Assembly (NCBI GenBank): GCA_023265785.1
Contig: JAHFSL010000050.1
Coordinates: 1-10,237 of the forward strand
Reading direction: 5' to 3'
DNA from: Candidatus Coatesiibacteriota bacterium
Lineage (GTDB): Bacteria > Oederibacteriota > CAKKQC01
DNA: 10,237 nucleotides
The notes below the pieces were generated by a model. The model was not told where the DNA came from, ran no database searches, and was given only the letters and a program-made list of their open reading frames with translations. Position 1 is the first letter of the stretch; each line of letters opens with the position of its first letter. The position numbers and the translations under genes were made by a program. Below are positions 1 through 5,980 of the stretch, one piece after another.

Positions 1-681
1 GAGGGCCAGACGCCGATTGACATGGGCGAGACCTTCAACCACTGCAAGGTTTACAACAATATTTCCGTGTCCATGGGCCCGGGCACGCACGCGTTCAAGG
101 TCTTCGGCTGGCCCAACGACGCCAACGGCGGCCAGGGCGGCTGGCCGGTGGATACCGAGGTCATGAACAACATCTTCGTGGCACTGGACGGCGCGACTGC
201 GCTCTATGTGGACGACCACGGCACCGGCCAGGGGAACCGGTGGGATTTCAATCTGTACCACCAGCCGGGCGCGCCGCGGCCGCTGGTGCGCTGGGGCGGC
301 CGGAGCAGTGGCCCCGGGTTCTGGACCGGTGACCGGAAGACCGGCACATTCCCTCCTGCGGTCTATGAAACCCTGGACGCCTTCCGGACCGCGACCGGGC
401 AGGAAGCTCACGGTGTCGCGGCCGATCCCCTCCTCACCCGATCCGGTTCGGGGGAGGATGGCCGCCTGCCGTTGGCGTCCTACCGGGTGCAGGCCGGTTC
501 GCCCGCCACGGGCGCGGGCCGTGGCCCCATGCTGGATGCGGCCTGGCTGGCGGCGCGCCGCCGGCACCTGACCGACACGGGGGCGGAGGCCTACGGGATT
601 TCCATGGACCCCACTCCCGACACGGTGGACTACTGGGGCGATGCGTCCGGCCCCCGCCCGTCCATCGGGACGCAGGCATGA
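1..681 (+). CDS. Right-handed parallel beta-helix protein, C-terminal part (5' end outside window)
   Basis: The frame is open from base 1, so only the C-terminal 226 residues are visible. The sequence has the Asn-rich, short-strand rhythm of pectate-lyase-like beta-helix coils: 'YNNIS', 'MNNIFV' and then 'WDFNLYHQ', where a ...NN(I/V)F... turn is followed by an N-Y turn. The tail, with a 'DPLLTRSG' segment and a 'YRVQAGSPATGAG' segment, is typical of the last coil and cap of secreted beta-helix proteins in environmental bacteria. Such proteins usually bind or cleave extracellular polysaccharides. I cannot assign a lyase or hydrolase family because the catalytic coils lie upstream of the window. 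The stop overlaps the ATG of the methyltransferase gene (ATGA at 678-681), so the two are probably cotranscribed and translationally coupled, although their functions look unrelated. Confidence 0.75.
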   Translation, partial: EGQTPIDMGETFNHCKVYNNISVSMGPGTHAFKVFGWPNDANGGQGGWPVDTEVMNNIFVALDGATALYVDDHGTGQGNRWDFNLYHQPGAPRPLVRWGGRSSGPGFWTGDRKTGTFPPAVYETLDAFRTATGQEAHGVAADPLLTRSGSGEDGRLPLASYRVQAGSPATGAGRGPMLDAAWLAARRRHLTDTGAEAYGISMDPTPDTVDYWGDASGPRPSIGTQA

Positions 682-1184
682 CCGGCGCCGCCATCCGGAT
701 TGCCGCCTCCCCCAGCCCGTTCGGGCCGATCCTCGTCGCCGTGACCCGCCAGGGAATCCGGGCCATCCGGTTCGGCCGGGATCGCGCCGCACTGGCCCGC
801 GAACTGGTCCGGCCTGCACGGGAGAGCGCGGTGGCGACTGCTGACCCCTTCAGCCGACGGCTGGCCCGGCGGGTGGCGGCGGCATTCCGTTTTCCGGCCC
901 GCCGGTTTCCGCTCCCGCTCGACCCCCGCGGGACGGCCTTTCAGCACCGGGTGTGGACCGCCCTCCGGCGGATTCCTCCGGGGCGGACCATCACCTATGG
1001 AGAGGTCGCCCGTCGGATCGGGGCGCGCCGGTCCATCCGAGCCGTCGCCGGAGCCTGTGCCGCCAACGGCATTGCGGTGGCGATCCCCTGCCACCGCGTG
1101 GTCGCCGCCGACGGCTCCCCGGGCGGCTACCGCTGGGGTGTCGCCCGCAAGCGCGCCCTGCTCGACCGGGAGGCGCGGCGCTAG
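678..1184 (+). CDS. ogt: Methylated-DNA--protein-cysteine S-methyltransferase (Ogt/AdaB type)
   Basis: This 168-residue protein transfers the alkyl group from O6-alkylguanine in DNA to its own cysteine, a suicide repair reaction in the cytoplasm. The C-terminal half shows the family pattern. The helix 'AFQHRVWTALRRIPPGRT' (about 87-104) is followed by 'TYGEVARRIG' and then by the active-site motif IPCHRVV, with acceptor Cys138. The ending GGYRWG...K..LL..E is also conserved. The residues before the active site read A-A-N-G rather than the common N-P, a minor variation. The N-terminal about 80 residues form the short ribonuclease-H-like domain of Ogt. The start overlaps the upstream stop as ATGA, and no strong ribosome binding site is seen, so translation is likely coupled. 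The gene ends in a CTAG shared with the stop of the convergent gene. The identification is firm; regulation by an Ada system cannot be seen here. Confidence 0.95.
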   Translation: MTGAAIRIAASPSPFGPILVAVTRQGIRAIRFGRDRAALARELVRPARESAVATADPFSRRLARRVAAAFRFPARRFPLPLDPRGTAFQHRVWTALRRIPPGRTITYGEVARRIGARRSIRAVAGACAANGIAVAIPCHRVVAADGSPGGYRWGVARKRALLDREARR

Positions 1185-1741
1185 GGTTTCCTGCCGGGCC
1201 GAATAATCATGTACGCGTTGGTCAGGTCATACGGCAGGTAGCGCGCGGCCTGCTGCCGTTGTTCCCCTCCGTAACTCAACATGAGGGCCTTGCGCTCCCC
1301 CCCGTCAATCCAGTCCACGAAGAGTGCGCTGTGCTCGATGTCACCGTACGAGTGGTTGATGAAGTACAGCCAGTCGCCGGGGCGGATCAGCCCGGGCTTC
1401 ACATACGGGCCAGCCTTCTTACCCTTGAATGCGGTCCAGCGTTTCTCGTCGGGGTACCCCGCCCGGGTGTAGACCTCGTTGATGTAGTCCCAGCAGGAGC
1501 CCGGCAGGATCAATCCATCCCGGATGGTCATTTCCCGCGCCTGAACCAGGACCCGCCGCCCTTCCGGGTCCGCCTTGTCCTCCGCCCGCGCCAGCATGGC
1601 GCGCTCGTCGGAATCCACCGCCACCGGATGCCGCTGTTGGTAGCCGTACTTCGCCCCGCGGACGGCATACGAATTCGCACAGCCGGCGAGCGCCGCCGCC
1701 GCCACCAGCCCCGCGGGGAGCCTAGCGATCCGGCCCGACAT
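1181..1741 (-). CDS. Lipoprotein with a Cys/His NlpC/P60- or CHAP-like pattern
   Basis: This 186-residue protein begins with a lipoprotein signal: basic start, hydrophobic 'LVAAAALAG', then lipidation Cys21. I chose the ATG at 1741 because it gives a compact signal; an in-frame ATG at 1762 is also possible. In the mature part, 'LPGSCWDYIN' (Cys83) sits at the head of a helix, and 'GDWLYF' is followed by 'IEHSALFVDW' (His137). That order, with Cys at a helix start and His in a strand after a GDW segment, resembles NlpC/P60 and CHAP cysteine peptidases or amidases acting on peptidoglycan. The family assignment is inference; sequence similarity to canonical NlpC is weak. The start overlaps the end of the upstream lyase-like gene by 20 nt, so they form an operon. 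A substrate in the cell wall or an extracellular peptide is possible but unproven. Confidence 0.6.
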   Translation of the reverse strand: MSGRIARLPAGLVAAAALAGCANSYAVRGAKYGYQQRHPVAVDSDERAMLARAEDKADPEGRRVLVQAREMTIRDGLILPGSCWDYINEVYTRAGYPDEKRWTAFKGKKAGPYVKPGLIRPGDWLYFINHSYGDIEHSALFVDWIDGGERKALMLSYGGEQRQQAARYLPYDLTNAYMIIRPGRKP

Positions 1742-2621
1742 ATCCCGTGGAAAGCGCGACATCGTCGTACCAAACCGTGTTCTCCCGGACGGCCTGGTGC
1801 ACATACACGCCGAAGGAGACCCGCTTGAGCTTCACCTGCGCCGAGGTTCGCCACCGGATGCCGCCCTCGTGCAGGTACAGGTGTCCATCAATCCAGGCCG
1901 CCAATTCACCATCATTCCGGCCCGGCGTATTGGCCTTGATCATATGCTCAAGGCAGTACCAGCGATCGCGCACCAGACCTTGTCGCGCCTCCTGCGGAGG
2001 CGCGACGTTATTCCCCCACCAATGACCGTCGGGGTCACGCACCATGTCCATCCAGTAGACATACAGGAACATGTAGCCCGGTGGCGTCCAGCGTCCCCAG
2101 TCGCACCAGGGCTCGAAGGAAGCGTTGAACCAGTCGTCGCCCCGCGGCCGGTGGCCGGCGGTTCCCATGTCGTCCCAGTGGCCCGTTCCCGCCGTGGCCT
2201 CCAGCCACCCGCCCACATGGTTCAGATTACCCTGGTCGTAGTCGGCAGCGAACTTGAGGTACCGCCGGAAATACACCCGGTCGTACCCGGTCGGGCCAAA
2301 CCAGGCGTTCGCCCCGCTCCCGGTGGACTTCCCCCCGGCCGCCCGGGAGACGCACCGGAGCGCCCCCGACCCGCGGCGCGCCCTGCCCGACGCCTGGTCG
2401 TAGGTCACCGTCCCGTCCTTCAGCGCATTGATCTCAAAGTACCGCGTGGCCGACTCCGCCGCCTCGAAATCATCCTGGAAGAAGACGGTTCCGGCCGCCT
2501 CCAGCCGGGCCAGCGCGACGGGGTCATTCCGGGTCGTGGCCGTCAGATCCACCGGTCCCACTGCCGCTGACGCTCCAGCCGCGAGAACCGCCAGACCGAT
2601 CCCCGCGATCACGATGCGCAT
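1722..2621 (-). CDS. Secreted concanavalin-like / polysaccharide-lyase-like protein
   Basis: This 299-residue protein has a clear signal peptide (hydrophobic stretch about residues 4-20, ending ASAA). The mature part begins 'VFFQDDFE' (about 46-53), a common opening of beta-jelly-roll carbohydrate-active domains. It contains 'VYFRRYLKF' (116-124), Trp/Asp-rich loops (about 150-195) and the ending 'NTVWYDDVALSTGYVGP'. The FRRYLKF and WYDDV...YVGP elements recall heparin-lyase-like/PL14/PL20-type jelly rolls; I cannot name the PL family or the catalytic residues. It is probably exported and acts on or binds an acidic or beta-linked polysaccharide. The reading frame continues upstream into the divergent gene, but the ATG at 2621 is preferred: it directly precedes the signal peptide and lies 8 nt after a TACACT -10 element. 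It heads an operon with the Cys/His lipoprotein. Confidence 0.7.
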   Translation of the reverse strand: MRIVIAGIGLAVLAAGASAAVGPVDLTATTRNDPVALARLEAAGTVFFQDDFEAAESATRYFEINALKDGTVTYDQASGRARRGSGALRCVSRAAGGKSTGSGANAWFGPTGYDRVYFRRYLKFAADYDQGNLNHVGGWLEATAGTGHWDDMGTAGHRPRGDDWFNASFEPWCDWGRWTPPGYMFLYVYWMDMVRDPDGHWWGNNVAPPQEARQGLVRDRWYCLEHMIKANTPGRNDGELAAWIDGHLYLHEGGIRWRTSAQVKLKRVSFGVYVHQAVRENTVWYDDVALSTGYVGPDR

Positions 2622-2629
2622 CCGGTACC

Positions 2630-2635
2630 AGTGTA
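2630..2635 (-). promoter_or_regulatory. -10 element of lyase-like gene, leaderless spacing
   Basis: On the minus strand the hexamer TACACT ends 8 nt before the ATG at 2621. Transcription starting about 7 nt downstream of a -10 would begin at or next to the A of the start codon. No Shine-Dalgarno is present. No convincing -35 is seen. Confidence 0.5.
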
Positions 2636-2647
2636 GCCCCCCGCGCC

Positions 2648-2656
2648 TGCTACGAT
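2648..2656 (+). promoter_or_regulatory. Extended -10 element of GH128 gene
   Basis: TGCTACGAT fits an extended -10 (TGn plus TAnnnT) and ends 11 nt before the ATG at 2668. The predicted leader is only a few nucleotides long and has no ribosome binding site. It faces away from the minus-strand TACACT element within a 46-nt intergenic space. Confidence 0.45.
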
Positions 2657-2667
2657 TGGCCCATCGC

Positions 2668-3495
2668 ATGCCCTGGACCGCATCGCTCCTCCTTGCCGGC
2701 ACGGTCGCCCTCGCCGCGCCACGGGCGGCTGACCGCCCTGCCCTCGTGACCGGGGCTCCGGTCGTGACCGCCAAGAAGGGGGTCGGACACTGGGGGGACG
2801 CCTTGCCGGCCGCCCCCGACCTCCTGGGCTCGTCCTGGTATTACAACTGGGGCCCGCAAGCGTCGCGCCGGGCGGGAAAGGTGAAGGCGGAATTCATTCC
2901 CATGATCTGGAGCGGCAAGGACGCGACCGCGGAAAACCTGGCTCGCCTCAAGGACTCCCATGCCTCCGCCCTTCTCGGATACAACGAACCGGACGGTGAG
3001 GGGCAGGCGAATATGTCCGTCGCCGAGGCCATCGCGCTGTGGCCATCTCTGGAAGCGACGGGCCTGCGGCTGGGCAGTCCGGGCACAACGACCGGCGCCG
3101 GGTGGCTCGATGAGTTCATGGCCTCCGCCACGGCGAAGCACCTCCGCGTGGATTTCCTCTGCCTGCACTGGTACGGCGACATTACGGCCCCCGATCCGGT
3201 GGGCCGGCTCAAGCACTACCTCGAAGGGTACTGGAGGAAGTACCACCTGCCCATCTGGTTGACCGAATACTCGGGCGCCAATTTCGACTATCACCGGCGC
3301 AAGGCCACGATCGAGGACAATGCGAAGTTCGCGGCGGAGTCCATCGCCATGATGGAGCGTCTGCCTTGCGTGGAACGGTATGCCTGGTTTGCCCCGCTCG
3401 TGTCCGCCGATGATGCGTTCTACCCCACGGTCGCGCTCTGCCACCCGGACGGCTCGTTGACGCCGGTCGGGGTGGCCTGGCGCGCGGCCCGCTGA
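2668..3495 (+). CDS. Secreted GH128-type endo-beta-1,3-glucanase (Glyco_hydro_cc fold)
   Basis: This 275-residue protein has an N-terminal signal peptide (hydrophobic about residues 4-17, then Ala-rich to about 21). The rest reads as one TIM-barrel of the GH128 / 'glycosyl hydrolase catalytic core' family: 'SSWYYNWGP' (55-63), 'IPMIWSGK' (77-84), 'LLGYNEPDGEGQANMS' (102-117), 'LRLGSP' (133-138), 'VDFLCLHWYG' (161-170) and 'PIWLTEYSGANF' (195-206). By family knowledge, Glu107 (NEPD) is the acid/base and Glu200 (LTEY) the nucleophile. The expected substrate is beta-1,3-glucan such as laminarin, callose or fungal wall glucan. A longer in-frame reading exists upstream but overlaps the divergent gene; the ATG at 2668 gives the signal peptide and follows an extended -10. 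The TGA stop overlaps the probable CTG start of the next gene. Confidence 0.88.
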   Translation: MPWTASLLLAGTVALAAPRAADRPALVTGAPVVTAKKGVGHWGDALPAAPDLLGSSWYYNWGPQASRRAGKVKAEFIPMIWSGKDATAENLARLKDSHASALLGYNEPDGEGQANMSVAEAIALWPSLEATGLRLGSPGTTTGAGWLDEFMASATAKHLRVDFLCLHWYGDITAPDPVGRLKHYLEGYWRKYHLPIWLTEYSGANFDYHRRKATIEDNAKFAAESIAMMERLPCVERYAWFAPLVSADDAFYPTVALCHPDGSLTPVGVAWRAAR

Positions 3496-4472
3496 ATCCG
3501 CACCATGTCGTCCTCGCAACCGCCCTCGTCATCTCGGGGTGCGGGACGGTGACGCCGGCCCCCGCCGGGCGGCCCGCACCGGCTCATGGCATCTCGGCCT
3601 GGACCTATGGCTTCGACGACGCGCGGGTCCGGCAGATCCTCGACCACAACTTGACGGCCGCCCCGGCACGGCGGTTCCGCTACCTGTTTCCCTACGCGGG
3701 ATCGGTGGAGCTAGGACGCGAGGGGCGGTTTACGACCTCCTGGAAGGCCGAGGTCGCCGCGCGCTATGCTGCCGCCCTCCCCCCGGACATCCTGCTTCTC
3801 CCCATCTTTGATGGGCGCCAGGACGAGAAGCAGTTCAACGGCTGGACCCCGGTCCAGTACGAGGCGCTGGCGCGTGATGTCGCCGCGAAGGTCCTCGCCG
3901 ATCCCCACGCGGCAGGCATCCAGGTGGATATCGAGCCGTTCCACGACGACCACCTCCCGTTCTACGAGGCCCTCGGGGCCCTTCTCCGGGCGCAGGGCAG
4001 GCTCATGACCGGATTTATCGCGCCCACGCGGCCGGAGGCCACCCTGCGGCGCATGTACGCCGCCTGCGACATCGTCGTCCTCTCGGGCTACGACTTCGAA
4101 CAGCCCAACCCCGCCGCGTATGGCGCCGCGCTGGCGCACGCCCTCGAACGGGCGCACCGGATCGCCGTGGAAACCGCCGGGCACACGCTGGTGGGCGTGC
4201 CCGCCGCCGGGTCCTGGGCCGAGCATGAGTACACCGGCATCGTGGAAGGCGGCACCTGCCGCCGACAGGAAACAGGATTCACCCAACCCGACTGGCTCCG
4301 CGCTGCGCTGGGCGCCGTGGCCCTGCGCGAGCAGGACGACGATTTCCTTGGTATGGCGCTCTGGGTCCTCTCGGGCCGCACGGAGGGAGCGCCGCGAGAA
4401 TGCCGCCTCGGCGACCAGCCCGACTACATCGGCCCGGAGTGCTGGCGCCTCCTCCAAACGGCGGCTCCCTAG
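3492..4472 (+). CDS. GH18-like TIM-barrel lipoprotein, probable CTG start
   Basis: The first conventional start (GTG at 3549) would leave out a clear lipoprotein signal encoded just upstream in the same open frame: 'HHVVLATALVISGCGT', with lipidation Cys17 if translation begins at CTG 3492. No ATG, GTG or TTG lies in frame between the previous in-frame stop (3411-3413) and 3549. The CTG overlaps the GH128 stop codon (CTGA), mimicking ATGA coupling. The mature part (326 residues in all) shows barrel strands 'ILLLPIFDG', 'GIQVDIEP' (Asp146, Glu148), 'TGFIAPT', 'VVLSGYDFE' (Tyr200-Asp201) and 'GMALWVLSG', matching the order of GH18 motifs. The DGxDxDxE box is degenerate: only the final D-x-E remains. 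It probably cleaves or binds a GlcNAc-containing or other beta-glycan at the cell surface. The GH18 clan assignment is inference; the lipoprotein call is solid. Confidence 0.65.
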   Translation: MNPHHVVLATALVISGCGTVTPAPAGRPAPAHGISAWTYGFDDARVRQILDHNLTAAPARRFRYLFPYAGSVELGREGRFTTSWKAEVAARYAAALPPDILLLPIFDGRQDEKQFNGWTPVQYEALARDVAAKVLADPHAAGIQVDIEPFHDDHLPFYEALGALLRAQGRLMTGFIAPTRPEATLRRMYAACDIVVLSGYDFEQPNPAAYGAALAHALERAHRIAVETAGHTLVGVPAAGSWAEHEYTGIVEGGTCRRQETGFTQPDWLRAALGAVALREQDDDFLGMALWVLSGRTEGAPRECRLGDQPDYIGPECWRLLQTAAP

Positions 4473-5365
4473 AAACCCACATCCTTCCCCTTGAGGGTGT
4501 GGAGGTAGGACCAGAGGGCCTTGAGATCGTGTTCCTTGATGAGTTTTCCGGTCCGCCGGATGGCGTCCCCCATCGGCGGGCGGATGGCGCTCCCCGAGGC
4601 ATTGACACCCGTGCGGAAGGCTCGGATGAACTCGGCCTGCTTCCACCCCCCCGCGCCGTCCTGGGTCAGGTTGGCGGCGGGCGGCCAATCGGGCGGGCCG
4701 CTCGTCACCTTGCCGCCCCTGCCGTCCTCCCGGTGACAGCCGGCACAGTGGGACGTATAGAGATACCGGCCGTAGGCCACCGTCGGCCCCTCGGGAACCC
4801 GCGCGGTGAACGTCCGGACATGGTCCACGGTCTCGGCCGGGAAGACATCGCTCACCTGGCCCAGGGCCCAGAGCACCTTGATGATGCGGCCCACCCGCGT
4901 CACCCGGTTCGCCTTGTTGACCGGGGGCAGGTGCCGGAGGAACGCGACCATATCGGCGACATCCTGCAGGCAGAGAAACTGGAAATTGAGGGACGGCATG
5001 ATGAGCAGGGGTCGGCCGGTCCGGTCCACCCCGTGATGGATGGTCGCGGCGATCTCCGCGTCCGTCCAATCCTTGAGCGCCGCCTGGGTGATGTTGGGCC
5101 CGTAAATGTGCCCCGGCACGAAGTCCTCGACCACGACACCGCCCGCCAGGTCGTCACCGTGGCACTCGGTGCAGGCCGCCGCCACCCGGACGAGATATTC
5201 ACCATGCTTCGCGCTTGCCCGCACGTTTCCGAAGGCGATGGGCGGCACGGCGATGCGCGCATTCGCGTGCCGGGCCCACTTGACTGAAGCCACCACGTGC
5301 GCCCCGAGGACCAGCACCACCAACGCCCCCAACCCCCAACCGATCCACCGCAGAATGCGCATCAT
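4469..5365 (-). CDS. Membrane-anchored dihaem cytochrome c
   Basis: This 298-residue protein has an uncleaved or signal-anchor helix (about residues 8-27) and two class-I c-type haem domains. The first haem site is C65-T-E-C-H69 with candidate axial Met123 ('LIMPSLNF'). The second is C207-A-G-C-H211 with candidate Met265 ('RPPMGDAI'). Duplicated domains with this spacing resemble the dihaem subunits of periplasmic dehydrogenases, which pass electrons from alcohol, aldehyde or sugar oxidation to the respiratory chain. No dehydrogenase is adjacent, so the partner is unknown. Two ATGs are adjacent (5365 and 5362). A good promoter lies just upstream and overlaps the end of the DUF1697 gene. The TAG stop shares a CTAG with the stop of the convergent GH18-like gene. 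Confidence 0.9.
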   Translation of the reverse strand: MMRILRWIGWGLGALVVLVLGAHVVASVKWARHANARIAVPPIAFGNVRASAKHGEYLVRVAAACTECHGDDLAGGVVVEDFVPGHIYGPNITQAALKDWTDAEIAATIHHGVDRTGRPLLIMPSLNFQFLCLQDVADMVAFLRHLPPVNKANRVTRVGRIIKVLWALGQVSDVFPAETVDHVRTFTARVPEGPTVAYGRYLYTSHCAGCHREDGRGGKVTSGPPDWPPAANLTQDGAGGWKQAEFIRAFRTGVNASGSAIRPPMGDAIRRTGKLIKEHDLKALWSYLHTLKGKDVGF

Positions 5366-5374
5366 CCGGCGGCC

Positions 5375-5403
5375 AGCATAAACGGTGATCCGCAGGAGGT
5401 CAA
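5375..5403 (-). promoter_or_regulatory. Promoter of the cytochrome c gene (-35 TTGACC, 17-nt spacer, -10 TATGCT)
   Basis: On the minus strand TTGACC (5403-5398) and TATGCT (5380-5375) are separated by exactly 17 nt. The -10 ends 9 nt before the ATG at 5365, giving a leader of 0-3 nt. The -35 hexamer contains the TGA stop codon of the DUF1697 gene. This is the best two-element promoter in the window. Confidence 0.65.
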
Positions 5404-5957
5404 GATTGTTCGGGTTCCCTGGACGCCGCCATGGCCGCCAGGGCCAGGACCGTGCGCCAGTTTCGCACCGTGCTCACGGTGGCCAGTGCCGCATCAAACC
5501 AGGCATTGGTGAGTTTCGATCGGGCGGTGCCGTTGGGCAGATGAAGGTAGATGTCGCGTCCGCGCACGGTAAAGGAGTCCCCGGGCGACCGCTTCGGGTC
5601 CAGCCTCTTGACCCGATCGGCGGCCGGCACCCCGGCCAGGAACGCGACATGAAGGGCCTCGGGCTGCACGCCTGGCTTGAGGAACGGATTGCGCTTCGTC
5701 ACGGAGGCCAAATCAGCCGCGGTCCGCATCACCACCGGGACGGTCAACCCGACGCCGGTCCGGATTGCGCGGGCGATCGTGTCCGGGATGCGGCGTGCCA
5801 CGGCCTCCGGCGCTTGGAAGACCACATTCCCGCTTTGGATGTGTGTCCGAACGGCGGTACACCCCGCCTTCTCGAACATGGCCGCAAGGGCCTTCATGGC
5901 CATGCGGTTCTTCCCACCCACATTGACTCCGCGCAGGAGCACGACATGGGCCGCCAC
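5400..5957 (-). CDS. DUF1697 family protein
   Basis: This 185-residue protein begins 'HVVLLRGVNVGGKNRMAM', the hallmark opening of the DUF1697 family (Y-V-A-L-L-R-G-I-N-V-G-G-K-N). It continues with 'RTHIQSGNVVF' (37-47), 'NPF', 'LHVAFL' (102-107), 'IYLHLPNG' (136-143), 'SKL' and 'TVRNWRTV' (163-170), all family signatures in order. The biochemical function of the family is unknown; the proteins are small and cytoplasmic. The start is GTG at 5957, since it places the family's first strand at the N-terminus. A TACAGT -10-like element ends 7 nt upstream, so the transcript is probably leaderless. It is divergent from the GNAT gene across a 23-nt gap. The downstream cytochrome gene has its own promoter, so a shared function is not implied. 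Confidence 0.9.
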   Translation of the reverse strand: MAAHVVLLRGVNVGGKNRMAMKALAAMFEKAGCTAVRTHIQSGNVVFQAPEAVARRIPDTIARAIRTGVGLTVPVVMRTAADLASVTKRNPFLKPGVQPEALHVAFLAGVPAADRVKRLDPKRSPGDSFTVRGRDIYLHLPNGTARSKLTNAWFDAALATVSTVRNWRTVLALAAMAASREPEQS

Positions 5958-5963
5958 GGCCGA

Positions 5964-5970
5964 TACTGTA
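5964..5970. promoter_or_regulatory. Overlapping divergent -10 elements between DUF1697 and GNAT genes
   Basis: TACTGTA on the plus strand reads TACAGTA on the minus strand. The minus -10 (TACAGT) is 7 nt from the GTG at 5957; the plus -10 (TACTGT) is 11 nt from the ATG at 5981. A second plus candidate, TAGCCT at 5969-5974, is 6 nt from that ATG. Polymerase cannot occupy both directions at once, so the two genes may exclude each other. Confidence 0.4.
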
Positions 5971-5980
5971 GCCTATCTGC

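Noticed and set aside
3505..3548. ATG at 3505 as start of the GH18-like gene
   Set aside because: It is in a different frame from the gene. The correct frame already encodes an intact lipoprotein signal through this stretch, so a frameshift need not be invoked.
3711..5069. Long open frame on the minus strand (452 codons), the longest in the window
   Set aside because: It runs antisense through the GH18-like gene and out of frame through the cytochrome c gene. Its composition is Arg/Gly/Pro-rich with no recognisable motif, as expected for a GC-rich shadow frame, while both overlapped genes have clear family motifs.
5394..5399. AGGAGG on the plus strand
   Set aside because: It looks like a perfect Shine-Dalgarno, but no suitable start codon with a credible protein follows. 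It falls inside the spacer and -35 region of the minus-strand cytochrome promoter.
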